Positions 7,622 to 16,520 of a stretch of DNA of 64,000 nt are shown here, piece after piece. The stretch is from Collinsella sp. (lineage in GTDB: Bacteria; Actinomycetota; Coriobacteriia; Coriobacteriales; Coriobacteriaceae), in assembly GCA_019414645.1 (NCBI GenBank), contig DXLP01000005.1:16819-80818 (forward strand), written 5' to 3'. Position 1 is the stretch's first letter. Each line of letters starts with the position of its first letter. A model generated the notes under the pieces. That model searched no databases, had not been told where the DNA came from, and saw nothing but the letters and a program-made list of their open reading frames with translations. Made by a program: the position numbers and the translations under genes.

Positions 7622-8836
7622 TTACTGGTAGCGTAGGCACTCCACCGGGTCGAGCTTTGCCGCGCGGCGAGCGGGGTAGAAGCCAAAGATTACGCCGATG
7701 CCGACGGAGACGGCGAAGGCCAGCAGCACCGTGGCGATTGAAAAGCTCGGTGTGATTTGCCCGCTGGCACCGAGCTCGCCAAGAATCCCTGATCCTGCGG
7801 CAAACATCGCAAGAGCCCAGGCCAGCAGATAGCCAATCAGGACACCCAGCAGACCGCCGGTGATGCACAATGCCGAAGACTCGGCCAAAAACTGGGCGGT
7901 GATATCGCGACGACTGGCGCCCAGAGCGCGGCGGATGCCGATCTCGCGGATGCGCTCAGTCACGTTGGTGAGCATCATGTTCATAATGCCGATACCGCCG
8001 ACAAGCAGCGAGATGCTGGCGACAGCACCCATGATGAGCGAGAACGCGCCCATAAAGGAGTTGAGCGCATCGATGGCGCTTTTCATGGAGGTCGCCGATA
8101 CGCTGTCGTACTCATCATCCTCCGCGATGCCCTTCATCGCGCGCACCTTGGACTCGATGGTCTTACAAAGCTCATCCATGTCCGTGCCCTCGGCGGCGAG
8201 TGCCGTCACGCTGGGGAATGAAGGATTCTCGTCGCCAAACAGCCCGGAGATGGTTTCGCGTGGCATATACAGCGTGAGCGAGCCCATGGAGTCGCTGCCG
8301 CCGTCGATAACGCCGACAATCTGCACCTCGCCGTTGGACACCTTGATGGTTTTCCCCAGCGCATCCTGTTCGTTGCCGTAAAGCTGATCGGCGCCGCCGC
8401 GGCTGATGAGCGCCACGCGCGAGCCTGATTGGGACTCGGCCTGGGAATAGGTACGCCCCGCAACGAGCTTGCCGGCCCCCACCGCGTCGAGCATGTCGCT
8501 ATCGACGCCCTGCGCCATGACGGTATAGCTTTTATCGCCGGTCTTGTACTCGGTGTACGCGCTGTCGACAATTCCGATCTGCTCTATCTGCGGCACCAGT
8601 TTTTGAAGCTTCTCGATGTCCGACTCGGTGAGTTCTTGCGACGAATAGATTTGCACCATGCGTGCCGCATTGAGGCCCAGACTGTTGACCAGGCTGTTTT
8701 GGATGCCGCCGATGAGCGAAGTCATGGCGATAACCGAGGCGATGCCGATGACGATGCCCAGGATGGTGAGCAGACTGCGCCCCTTGTTTGCCTCGAGCGA
8801 GTGAAGGGCTTCCTGGATGAGATCGCGGGCGCTCAT
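7622..8836 (-). CDS. MacB/FtsX-type ABC transporter permease
   Basis: Permease of a three-part efflux system. Its 404 residues have the MacB layout: an N-terminal transmembrane helix (ILGIVIGIASVIAM region), a large extracytoplasmic domain of about 230 residues, then three C-terminal helices with the conserved NMMLTNVTERIREIGIRRALGA loop and a YPARRAAKLDPVECLRYQ ending. It overlaps the ATPase gene by 4 nt (ATGA at 8833-8836). With no outer membrane expected, the complex probably resembles Bacillus YknXYZ/YvrPON and exports peptides, antibiotics or lipids. Confidence 0.9.
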   Translation of the reverse strand: MSARDLIQEALHSLEANKGRSLLTILGIVIGIASVIAMTSLIGGIQNSLVNSLGLNAARMVQIYSSQELTESDIEKLQKLVPQIEQIGIVDSAYTEYKTGDKSYTVMAQGVDSDMLDAVGAGKLVAGRTYSQAESQSGSRVALISRGGADQLYGNEQDALGKTIKVSNGEVQIVGVIDGGSDSMGSLTLYMPRETISGLFGDENPSFPSVTALAAEGTDMDELCKTIESKVRAMKGIAEDDEYDSVSATSMKSAIDALNSFMGAFSLIMGAVASISLLVGGIGIMNMMLTNVTERIREIGIRRALGASRRDITAQFLAESSALCITGGLLGVLIGYLLAWALAMFAAGSGILGELGASGQITPSFSIATVLLAFAVSVGIGVIFGFYPARRAAKLDPVECLRYQ

Positions 8837-9606
8837 GCCATCGCTCCTTTCGGCGGGTTGGCGGAGGCGGAAATCATGGGCAGGCTATCTACGGCGCTGC
8901 GCAGGGTCCGTGGTGCATGTGGAATATACGCGCCGTCGTGAATGCGACCGTCGCGTATGGTCACGGCACGGTCGGCCTCGGCGGCGATGCCGGGGTCGTG
9001 TGTGATAAGAACGATGGTTTTGCCGCGCTCCTGAAGTCTATGGAAGGTCTCCATTACAAGCGCTCCGGTGGCGGAGTCAAGGTTTCCCGTCGGCTCGTCG
9101 GCCAGAATGATGGGCGGGTCATTGACGAGGGCGCGCGCGATGGCGACGCGCTGCATCTGTCCGCCCGAGAGCTCTGATATGCGGTGGTCCCAGTGGTCGA
9201 CCGGCAGCGTGACGGCCTGTAGCGCGTGCACGGCGCGCATTTCGCGCTGGCTACGGGGCACATTGGTGTAGGCCAGCGGCAGCATGACGTTTTCGATAAC
9301 CGACAGGCGCGGCAGCAGGTTGAAGCTCTGAAAGACAAAGCCAATGCTCAGGGCACGAACTTCGGTGAGCTCGTCATCGTCAAGCTCGGCCACGTTGAGC
9401 CCTTGCAGGTAGTAGTCGCCCGCCGTCGGCTTATCCAGGCAGCCTAGGATGTTCATGAGCGTTGATTTGCCCGAGCCCGAGGGGCCGGTAATGGCGACGA
9501 ACTCGCCGGGATCTACCGCCAGGCTCACGTTGTGCAGGATGTGGGCGCAACCTGCCTCGCTCTCAAAGATGCGGTGCACGTTGCGGATGTCGATAACGGG
9601 ACGCAT
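8833..9606 (-). CDS. MacB/LolD-type ABC transporter ATP-binding protein
   Basis: ATPase partner of the permease. Its 257 residues contain Walker [10 protein letters not shown] (about 41-49), the Q-loop [13 protein letters not shown], the signature [15 protein letters not shown], Walker B IILADEP and the switch histidine in VLITHD. The [12 protein letters not shown] sequence is typical of the MacB/LolD/FtsE group. The start overlaps the stop of the upstream membrane-fusion gene (TAATG), so the three proteins are translationally coupled. The C-terminal 30 residues (after GRIHDG) extend past the usual end. Confidence 0.93.
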   Translation of the reverse strand: MRPVIDIRNVHRIFESEAGCAHILHNVSLAVDPGEFVAITGPSGSGKSTLMNILGCLDKPTAGDYYLQGLNVAELDDDELTEVRALSIGFVFQSFNLLPRLSVIENVMLPLAYTNVPRSQREMRAVHALQAVTLPVDHWDHRISELSGGQMQRVAIARALVNDPPIILADEPTGNLDSATGALVMETFHRLQERGKTIVLITHDPGIAAEADRAVTIRDGRIHDGAYIPHAPRTLRSAVDSLPMISASANPPKGAMA

Positions 9607-11039
9607 TACATGTCCTCATCGGCAGACATACTGCCCGAATCCGCGCTGTAGCCGCCGTCAGCCGTTGCGTCCGCTCCGGTGTCCATGACGAGGGTGTCAC
9701 CATCGCGCAGCTTGGTAACCGGCACGTTGGGGTTGATCTCGTTGCCCTGGTCGTCGCGCTTGACCTGTGTCTTGCCGACTACGGTTTCGTTGTCGTTTTG
9801 CGTCACGACGGGCACCTTGACGCGGCGGGTTTGCTTGCCCTCGTCATCGGTTGCCACGTTGACGTAATAGTGTTCGCCGTCTTCGGTCATGAGCGCCATC
9901 GTCGGCACCATCACCACGTCGTCGAGCTGCTCGGTCACCACCGAGACCTCGGCCGTCATGCCCGGCTTCAGGCGCGCGTCGGGCGCCTCGATGAGGATGT
10001 CGACGTTAAAGGTCACGCTGCCGCCGCCGTTGGCGGCGTCGGAGTTTGCCACCGACGCGATAGCCGTGACGGTTCCCTGGCTCACGATATCGGGAAACGC
10101 GGGATACGTGACGTTGGCGCTCTGCCCAACGGCGATCTTGGCGATGTCCTTTTCGCCCACCTGCACGGTCACCTTCATCTTGGATAGGTCGGCGATCTGC
10201 ATGCACTGCTTGCCGCCGCTCGTATCGCTTTCGCCCATGATCATGCCGCCTGTTACCGTTGCGCCCACCTTGGCGTTAAGCTCCACGATGCTACCCGAGC
10301 TCGGGGCCGTGACCGTGCGACTGGCGGCCTTGGCGTTCGCCTGGTCTAGGTTTGCCTGGGCCGAAGCGAGGCTGCGCTGCGCGGCCGATACGGCGTTCGT
10401 GTCCGCTGATGCGTCAGAGACGCCAGCCGCTGCGGAAGCTCCCTCGACGTCCGTCGTTGGGGTGGCCTGCGCGGCAGCTGCGGCTTTCTGCGCGTTGGCG
10501 AGGTCTTCCTGAGCGGCTGCAACTGCACGCTGCGCCTCGGCAACGTTGCGATCGAGCTCGTCGTTTTTAATGGTCATAAGCATGTCGCCCTCGTTGACGG
10601 ATTGGCCTGCCTGCACGTTGATCGAATCGACCGTGCCGTCGACAGAAGGGGAGACCACTGAGGACGAAATGGGTTTGAGCTGGCCTTTCGCCTCGACCGT
10701 TGTGGTAAACGTGCCCTCGGTCACCATGTCGGTCACAGGCCCGCTAGCGCTCTGAGGCTGCGCATTGATAACCAGGGTTGCGACAATGGCAATGAGCGCG
10801 ATGGCACCTACGACACCGGCAGCAATACCGCGTCGAATCAGCTTTTTGCGTCGGCGCTCGGCACGTTTTGCTTTGAGATTGGCATATGCCTCTTCATCGG
10901 AAATCTCGGCCGTATCGTTCGTGCGTCCGTTCTGCTTATTGACATGTACGTCTGTAATCAGAGGAATCGTTTCGGTGGCACCTTCGGGCGTGCGCTCGGT
11001 ATCATCCGGGCCCGGGGTGATCGTGGGGACATTCGGCAT
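9606..11039 (-). CDS. MacA/HlyD-like efflux membrane fusion protein
   Basis: Periplasmic-adaptor-like partner of the ABC transporter. Of 477 residues, the first 70 are cytoplasmic and acidic, then strongly basic (AERRRKKLIRR). A single transmembrane helix spans about 71-92, followed by a biotinyl-lipoyl-like half motif (NVQAGQSVNEGDMLMTIKN), an Ala/Gln-rich coiled-coil hairpin (about 150-230), and beta-barrel segments. The C-terminus is acidic and low-complexity. The ATG at 11039 is preferred over the upstream start at 11102 because AAGGAG lies just before it. First gene of the efflux operon. Confidence 0.9.
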   Translation of the reverse strand: MPNVPTITPGPDDTERTPEGATETIPLITDVHVNKQNGRTNDTAEISDEEAYANLKAKRAERRRKKLIRRGIAAGVVGAIALIAIVATLVINAQPQSASGPVTDMVTEGTFTTTVEAKGQLKPISSSVVSPSVDGTVDSINVQAGQSVNEGDMLMTIKNDELDRNVAEAQRAVAAAQEDLANAQKAAAAAQATPTTDVEGASAAAGVSDASADTNAVSAAQRSLASAQANLDQANAKAASRTVTAPSSGSIVELNAKVGATVTGGMIMGESDTSGGKQCMQIADLSKMKVTVQVGEKDIAKIAVGQSANVTYPAFPDIVSQGTVTAIASVANSDAANGGGSVTFNVDILIEAPDARLKPGMTAEVSVVTEQLDDVVMVPTMALMTEDGEHYYVNVATDDEGKQTRRVKVPVVTQNDNETVVGKTQVKRDDQGNEINPNVPVTKLRDGDTLVMDTGADATADGGYSADSGSMSADEDM

Positions 11040-11171
11040 AGCGTCTCCTTTATAGAAAGAACCTCGATAATTATATGCGCCCACCGGTTGGGGCGGGCGC
11101 ATAGGACGGTTTCTTTCGGAACTGTTAGATTGGTCGCAGCGGTTCCACGTTGTAGGAATGCGCGCGTTGCA

Positions 11172-12905
11172 CTACGAGTGGACAACCACGCACAGGCCGA
11201 CTTTGATGCAGTCGTGAAGTGCCTTGGCGTCTGCCAGGCGCAGGTTGATGCAACCGTGGCTGCCGCACCACTTGTACGACTCGGCATTATCGAAGCTCTT
11301 GTCGTTTTGCCAGGTGGCGTCGTGGAAGCCGATCATGTTGCCCTCAAACGGCATCCAGTAGCTCACCGGGCTCTCGTATTTGGGCTTACCGGTCTCGGGG
11401 TCCTTGGCTCCGATCAGGGTGCTGCCGCCGTCGTTGCTGTTGATCTGCCACACGCCTTCGGGGGTGGCGTCTTCGCCCGGTTTGCCGGAAATAAAGTTGG
11501 CCTCCCAAACGATATTACCGTTCTCGTCGTAGTAGCGCGCGTGCTGCTCGGACAGATCGACATCGATGTATGCCTTCCAGTCGGGCTCTCCCTTTGCAGT
11601 AAAGGTGTCGGCCTTCTGGGAGTACTTGATCTCGATCTCGCCGGTCTGCTTGTTGTTAATGGCGTCCTCGACCTGCTTGGCGAGCGAGCTGCTGTCGATG
11701 GACCAACCAAAGTCGCCGCCTTCGACGGCGCACTGCTTGCCATCGGCGCGCGTCCACCAGCGAGTGGAGCCAACGGTATTAAAGCCGTTGGCGAGCTCGG
11801 CTGCCCAGCTACTGATCTGCGACGTATCGAGCGTGGGGTTGGCCGGATCGGCAAAGCTGATCCACTGCAACACGGAGCTGCCATCAACCTTTCCGGCATC
11901 CTCGCCGTTGAGCTTAAGGGTCATGTTGACGCCCAGGAAGTTGTTGGCGGCATCACATGCAGCCTGAATCTGATCATCGGTCAGCGTTCCATTGAGCGGC
12001 TCATAGGCATCGTTGCCGAGCTTGGAAAGATCTACGGTTTCGGCCAGCGAGGCAAGCTCGAGCTCGGCATATTTAATGACATGCTCGCGGTTGAGTTTTT
12101 CGTTGGAGCGCGCCTTCTCGACGGTAAACTTGCCGGCCTGTTCGTCATAGGAGCTATTGGCCTCGAACGTGCCCGAACGGCCCTCGTTAAACTCGTCGAT
12201 GGCGGCGCCCAGATCCTTCTCAAACTGCTTTTGGTTAAAGGTGTCGGAGAGCATGGACAGGTCGACGTCTTGATCAAGATCGACTTCGTTGGAGGTGGCG
12301 GTTGCTTTGGTCTTGCCGCTTAAGGATTCCACAAGGCGGACCGGCCATACAAAGGCTTCGTTGTGGCTGATGATTTCTTTTGCGGCAGCTTCGCCGTCGA
12401 CGATGGGCTCATCGGACTCGGGCTGATAGGTCCAGCTAAAGTCATCGCCTGTCACGGCGAGCTTATAGTGCTTCCATGCCGAATTGACCTTGGTGGCGGC
12501 AGACGAAGCGTTGGAGAACGAGACGTCGACGCCGGCGATGGTGGTGTTGGGGTAGGCTACCTGCGAAAATGCTACGACGCCTACGATATAGACAATGACG
12601 ATTAGACCCAGGACGACAAAGAGCGTCGTCTTTTTGCCCGACTTATTGTTGCCGGCGGACTTGCGCGCGGGCCCGCGATCGCCTCGAGCGTGCGTGGGGG
12701 GCTGCTTGGGCGCATTGCCGTTTGCCCGGCGCTGCTGACGTTGTTGACGCTGCTGTCGCTGTTGGTTCGGGTGTTGGGAAGCGTTTGCTGCACTACGCTG
12801 CTGACCGTGGCTCGGCGCGATAGGACGCGGCGACTGAACGCTGCCGGTGTGCCTGCTCGGCTGCTGCGGATCGGGAATCAGTTGAGTTCGATCGTTTTGC
12901 GACAT
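11172..12905 (-). CDS. Membrane-anchored L,D-transpeptidase (YkuD domain)
   Basis: Predicted peptidoglycan cross-linking enzyme acting outside the membrane. In 577 residues there is a disordered cytoplasmic head with a Gln/Arg-rich stretch (about 49-60), a transmembrane helix at about 93-114, a middle region like the peptidoglycan-binding-4 domains that precede YkuD, and the YkuD domain. The catalytic cysteine is about C552 in SHGCINLRLAD, with the upstream His in MIGFHDA. The ATG at 12905 has GAAGGA 10 nt upstream; the ATG at 12914 lies too close to that site. No transporter-type partner is adjacent. Confidence 0.9.
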   Translation of the reverse strand: MSQNDRTQLIPDPQQPSRHTGSVQSPRPIAPSHGQQRSAANASQHPNQQRQQRQQRQQRRANGNAPKQPPTHARGDRGPARKSAGNNKSGKKTTLFVVLGLIVIVYIVGVVAFSQVAYPNTTIAGVDVSFSNASSAATKVNSAWKHYKLAVTGDDFSWTYQPESDEPIVDGEAAAKEIISHNEAFVWPVRLVESLSGKTKATATSNEVDLDQDVDLSMLSDTFNQKQFEKDLGAAIDEFNEGRSGTFEANSSYDEQAGKFTVEKARSNEKLNREHVIKYAELELASLAETVDLSKLGNDAYEPLNGTLTDDQIQAACDAANNFLGVNMTLKLNGEDAGKVDGSSVLQWISFADPANPTLDTSQISSWAAELANGFNTVGSTRWWTRADGKQCAVEGGDFGWSIDSSSLAKQVEDAINNKQTGEIEIKYSQKADTFTAKGEPDWKAYIDVDLSEQHARYYDENGNIVWEANFISGKPGEDATPEGVWQINSNDGGSTLIGAKDPETGKPKYESPVSYWMPFEGNMIGFHDATWQNDKSFDNAESYKWCGSHGCINLRLADAKALHDCIKVGLCVVVHS

Positions 12906-13011
12906 CGTATGCATATCCTTCGATTTTCGCCTTGCGGTTCATCGTGTTTTTACTGGGCTTGCATTATAGCGATTGCCCTGCTGTTTGTGGTACGGAAACG
13001 GTGGCATTCAA

Positions 13012-13040
13012 AAGAGGTGGGACATTTGTCCCACCTTTGA
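13012..13040. terminator. Hairpin downstream of sdaA
   Basis: AGGTGGGACA (13015-13024) pairs with TGTCCCACCT (13027-13036), and the minus-strand side runs into CTCTTTTG. It lies just past the L-serine dehydratase stop on the minus strand, so it most likely ends that transcript. The short loop and perfect stem would also fit a REP-type repeat. Confidence 0.6.
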
Positions 13041-13054
13041 GTCGTTCTTTGCCG

Positions 13055-14662
13055 CTATCCGCACACACCGCATTTTGCACAGGCCGAAAGTGCGGCCGGA
13101 GCCTGCGCGATGCCGCCCTTTGCCGTCTCGCGCAGCGTGGCCGGCAACGCGTGACCCACCGAGAGCATGACATGTGCCATCTGGTCAAACGGCACCAGGC
13201 TCTTAATGCCTGCGAGGGCGAGTTGTGCCGAGCTAAAGGCCGCTGCCACGCCGATGGCGTTGCGGTTTTGGCAGGGCACCTCCACGAGGCCACCGACGGG
13301 GTCACAAACGAGGCCCAGTAGGTTACTCAGCGCGATGGAACTGGCGTCAAGCGCCTGCTCGGGCGTGCCGCCGAGCATCTGCACCAGCGCGGCGGCTGCC
13401 ATGGCGGCGGCGCTTCCGACCTCGGCTTGGCAGCCGCCCTCGGCGCCGGCAACGCAGGCGCTTGTGGTGAGGTTGAGGCCGATGGCGGCTGCGCAGTAGA
13501 GCGCGTCCATGACTTGCTCGTCGTCGAGCTGAAGGTGATCGGCGAGCGCCAGCACGCAGCCGGGCACAACACCCGCGGATCCTGCCGTCGGAGCTGCGAC
13601 GATTACGCCCATGGTGGCGGAGCGTTCGAGCACGGCCATCGCGCGGGCCACAGCTTCGGTCTGAACGGGGCCCATCAGGTTTGCACTCAAATCGTTGCGG
13701 CCGGTGGCTTCGACGAGCTTGGCCTCGCCGCCGATAAGCCCGCCGAGCGAACGCTGCGGATTGGCGATGGGGGCCGTGGTCTCCTCGCGCATGACGTCGA
13801 GCACGCGGCGCATGGCGGCGACGGCGTGCGCCTCGCCGGTCAGGCGCGCCTCGCGCACGGCCATAACGGCGCCGATGCTGAGCCCCAGTTCCTCGCACGC
13901 ATCGAGCAGCTGCTCACCGTCGTCGAAGATCTCCTTGGCCGAGACGCCGGGAGAGAGCGACGAGGCAGAACCGGGGAGCTCGATAAACGTTGCGTAATCG
14001 ACATTGTCGAGCTTGCGTAGCATGGGGACGACGGTGTCGTCGGGCGCGCCGTCGGTCTCAAAGACGGAGTAGGCCTGGCCGCCCACCTCGGTGCGGTAGG
14101 TACGGCAAAACGCGATGTTTACATGGGCGTAGGCGAGCAGGTTCGTGAGCGCGGCGAGCACGCCGGGAACGTCCTTGTGCGCCACGAAGAGCGTGGAATA
14201 CATACCCGAGATGTCGACGCCGACGCCGTTAATGCGGCTGATGCGCATCTTGCCACCGCCCAGGCTCTCGCCGCGAACCTGTGCCGTGGCGCCCGTGTCG
14301 TCGACCATGTCGATGTCGACGGTATTGGGGTGAATAGAGGCGTCGTCGCCCTTGATGTCAAAGTGATATTCGAGGCCCTGCTCGCGTGCGAGGTCGAAGG
14401 CCTGCTTGATGTTCTCGTCATCGGTGTCGAGGCCCAGGATGCCCGCGACGAGCGCACGGTCGGTGCCGTGGCCGCGGTAGGTGTGGGCGAAGGAGTTCCA
14501 CAGCCCAAAGGTGACTTTGGTGATGCGGCCTTCCAGCAGGCTGGCGGCAACTTGGGCGCAGCGCAGGGCGCCGGCGGTGTGTGATGAGCTGGGGCCGACC
14601 ATGACGGGGCCCAAGATCTCGAATGCCGAGGTCGTAGCTAGTGTTTGCGGCTTGCCTGCCAT
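13055..14662 (-). CDS. sdaA: L-serine dehydratase, single-chain (beta + alpha fused)
   Basis: Iron-sulfur enzyme converting L-serine to pyruvate and ammonia. The 535 residues start with the beta/ACT part (EILGPVMVGPSSSHTAGALR, regulatory region to about 230) and continue into the catalytic alpha part. Cysteines expected to hold the 4Fe-4S cluster are in ACVAGAEGGCQAE, LVCDPVGGLVEVPC and the C-terminal CAKCGVCG tail. Fused chains are seen in many actinobacteria and in E. coli SdaA, while Bacillus and clostridia use two subunits. It is probably a single-gene transcript. Confidence 0.93.
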   Translation of the reverse strand: MAGKPQTLATTSAFEILGPVMVGPSSSHTAGALRCAQVAASLLEGRITKVTFGLWNSFAHTYRGHGTDRALVAGILGLDTDDENIKQAFDLAREQGLEYHFDIKGDDASIHPNTVDIDMVDDTGATAQVRGESLGGGKMRISRINGVGVDISGMYSTLFVAHKDVPGVLAALTNLLAYAHVNIAFCRTYRTEVGGQAYSVFETDGAPDDTVVPMLRKLDNVDYATFIELPGSASSLSPGVSAKEIFDDGEQLLDACEELGLSIGAVMAVREARLTGEAHAVAAMRRVLDVMREETTAPIANPQRSLGGLIGGEAKLVEATGRNDLSANLMGPVQTEAVARAMAVLERSATMGVIVAAPTAGSAGVVPGCVLALADHLQLDDEQVMDALYCAAAIGLNLTTSACVAGAEGGCQAEVGSAAAMAAAALVQMLGGTPEQALDASSIALSNLLGLVCDPVGGLVEVPCQNRNAIGVAAAFSSAQLALAGIKSLVPFDQMAHVMLSVGHALPATLRETAKGGIAQAPAALSACAKCGVCG

Positions 14663-14685
14663 GGGTGCTCCTGTTCTATCCCGTC

Positions 14686-14806
14686 GTTCCGAGGACTTTG
14701 GTATTTGGTCGCCTGCTCTACAGTCCTGGCTCGCACGGAGGCCACATTAAGTGGCCTCCGGCTCGTGCGGAACTCGCGACCGATCAAATACCAAAGCCCT
14801 CGGAAC
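14686..14806. repeat. 121-bp nested inverted repeat
   Basis: The outer arms start GTTCCGAGGACTTTGGTATT (14686 on) and end in its near complement (to 14806). They enclose a perfect inner hairpin CGGAGGCCAC-ATTAA-GTGGCCTCCG at 14736-14760. No reading frame explains it. It fits a MITE-like or structured-RNA element between sdaA and metK. Confidence 0.7.
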
Positions 14807-14898
14807 TAAGGATACATGGTAGAGGCGCGTGTGCTGCAAAATTCATTAGCTGGTGACGCAGCGTAGGCTCATATCGAAGCATCTTCACCACCGGATTA

Positions 14899-14937
14899 AT
14901 AAAAAAGAAGCACCGCTTGGGGGCGGTGCTTCTTTTG
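14899..14937 (-). terminator. Intrinsic terminator of metK
   Basis: AAGAAGCACCGC (14905-14916) pairs with GCGGTGCTTCTT (14923-14934). On the minus strand the stem is followed by a T-rich run, as expected of a Rho-independent terminator 40 nt after the metK stop. Confidence 0.88.
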
Positions 14938-14973
14938 AAAGCGCATGCGTGTTGTGACCTTAGCGGCTCTTAA

Positions 14974-16254
14974 TTACAGGCCGCAGGCTGCTTTGAGTTC
15001 TTCGACTCGGTCGGTCTTCTCCCAGGTGAAGTCGGCGTCTTCTCGGCCAAAGTGACCGTAGGCTGCCGTCTTTTCGTAGATGGGGCGACGCAGATCTAGG
15101 TCGCGGATGATTGCGCCCGGGCGCAGGTCGAAGGTCTTCTCTACGGCCTCGACGATCTTGTCCTCGGCAACATTCGCGGTACCGAAGGTGTCGACCATGA
15201 TTGAGAGGGGCTTGGAAACGCCGATGGCGTAGGCAAGTTCGACTTCGCAGCGGTCGGCAAGGCCGGCGGCGACCACGTTCTTGGCAACCCAGCGCGCGGC
15301 ATACGCGGCGGAGCGGTCGACCTTGGTGCAGTCCTTGCCGCTAAAGGCACCACCACCGTGACGGCCGTAGCCGCCGTAGGTGTCGACAATGATCTTGCGG
15401 CCGGTGAGGCCCGTGTCGCCCATGGGGCCGCCCACGACAAAGCGACCGGTGGGGTTCACGTAGATGTCCGCGTTGTCCCACGGCATGTTCTCGGCGGCCA
15501 TGACCGGGGTGATGACGTGCTCGATGAGGTCGGCCTTGATCTTGCCCATGTCCTCGATCTCGGCGGCGTGCTGCGTGGAGATGACGATGGTCGTGACCTC
15601 GACGGGCTTGCCTTCCTCGTAGCGCACGGTGACCTGGGTCTTGCCGTCGGGACGCAGATAGGCGAGGGTACCGTCGTGACGCACGGCGGCCAGGCGCTCG
15701 GCTAGGCGGCTTGCCAGGTAGTGCGGCATGGGCATGAGGGTCTTGGTCTCGTTGGAGGCATATCCGAACATCATGCCCTGGTCGCCGGCACCGATCAGGT
15801 CGATCGGGTCGGTGATAGCGCCGGTCTGGGTCTCGAAGGACTCGTCAACGCCTTGGGCGATATCGGGCGACTGCTCGTGGATGAGGCTCATGACGCCGCA
15901 GGTGTCGCAGTCAAAACCGAACTTGGCACGGTTGTAGCCAATGCGGCGGATAACGCCACGGGCGATTTCCTGAACGTCTACGTAGGCCTGGGTGCGAATC
16001 TCGCCGGCGACGATGACGGTGCCGGTGGTCACGAGGGTCTCGCAGGCGCAGCGGACGTTCTCCACGTTGGCAGGCACGCCGTTGGGGGCGATGTAGCCCT
16101 GCTCCTGGAGCTCTATTTCTTTGGCAAGGATTGCGTCGAGGACGGCATCGCTGATCTGGTCGGCGATCTTATCGGGATGACCTTCGGTCACCGACTCCGA
16201 CGTAAACACAAAGGATCCGTGTTGGGGTGGGATGGAACGAAGCTCTTCTGACAT
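14974..16254 (-). CDS. metK: S-adenosylmethionine synthetase
   Basis: Makes S-adenosylmethionine from methionine and ATP in the cytoplasm. The 426 residues are slightly longer than the usual 385-400 because of insertions (such as [18 protein letters not shown] near residue 50). The family motifs [32 protein letters not shown] and [21 protein letters not shown] are intact. It is encoded alone, with a terminator at 14899-14937. I looked upstream for a SAM riboswitch fold and could not see one. Confidence 0.97.
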   Translation of the reverse strand: MSEELRSIPPQHGSFVFTSESVTEGHPDKIADQISDAVLDAILAKEIELQEQGYIAPNGVPANVENVRCACETLVTTGTVIVAGEIRTQAYVDVQEIARGVIRRIGYNRAKFGFDCDTCGVMSLIHEQSPDIAQGVDESFETQTGAITDPIDLIGAGDQGMMFGYASNETKTLMPMPHYLASRLAERLAAVRHDGTLAYLRPDGKTQVTVRYEEGKPVEVTTIVISTQHAAEIEDMGKIKADLIEHVITPVMAAENMPWDNADIYVNPTGRFVVGGPMGDTGLTGRKIIVDTYGGYGRHGGGAFSGKDCTKVDRSAAYAARWVAKNVVAAGLADRCEVELAYAIGVSKPLSIMVDTFGTANVAEDKIVEAVEKTFDLRPGAIIRDLDLRRPIYEKTAAYGHFGREDADFTWEKTDRVEELKAACGL

Positions 16255-16366
16255 GATTGTCCTTTCAAAAACGCGTCCCGGCGACCGTTACCATTCCGCC
16301 GGGCTCTGTATGCAAGGGGACATCATAGCGCGTAAATCCAACATTCACACCCTTTCCGCACCTACT

Positions 16367-16433
16367 CATTGGGGACAGACTTAAATGAGTAGGTCGGTGC
16401 TCATTGGGCGGTCATTTAAGTCTGTCCCCAATG
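16367..16433. repeat. Perfect 22-bp inverted repeat (REP-like)
   Basis: CATTGGGGACAGACTTAAAT (16367 on, 22-nt arm) is repeated exactly in reverse complement at 16412-16433, with a 23-nt loop. Arms of the GGGGACAGACTTAAATGA type are commonly linked with REP-associated transposases. It sits between divergent metK and gltX, upstream of both promoters' expected positions. Confidence 0.8.
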
Positions 16434-16520
16434 ACTGGGTCGGTGCCCTTTGTGCGGAGGTTGCTTTGTTGCTTTATACTGGTGCGGTTAGACATCCATC
16501 CTGCAATCGAGGAGATTTCC

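Noticed and set aside
16255..16366. SAM riboswitch upstream of metK
   Set aside because: I looked for a conserved SAM aptamer and terminator switch and saw only spacer DNA and the palindromic repeat.
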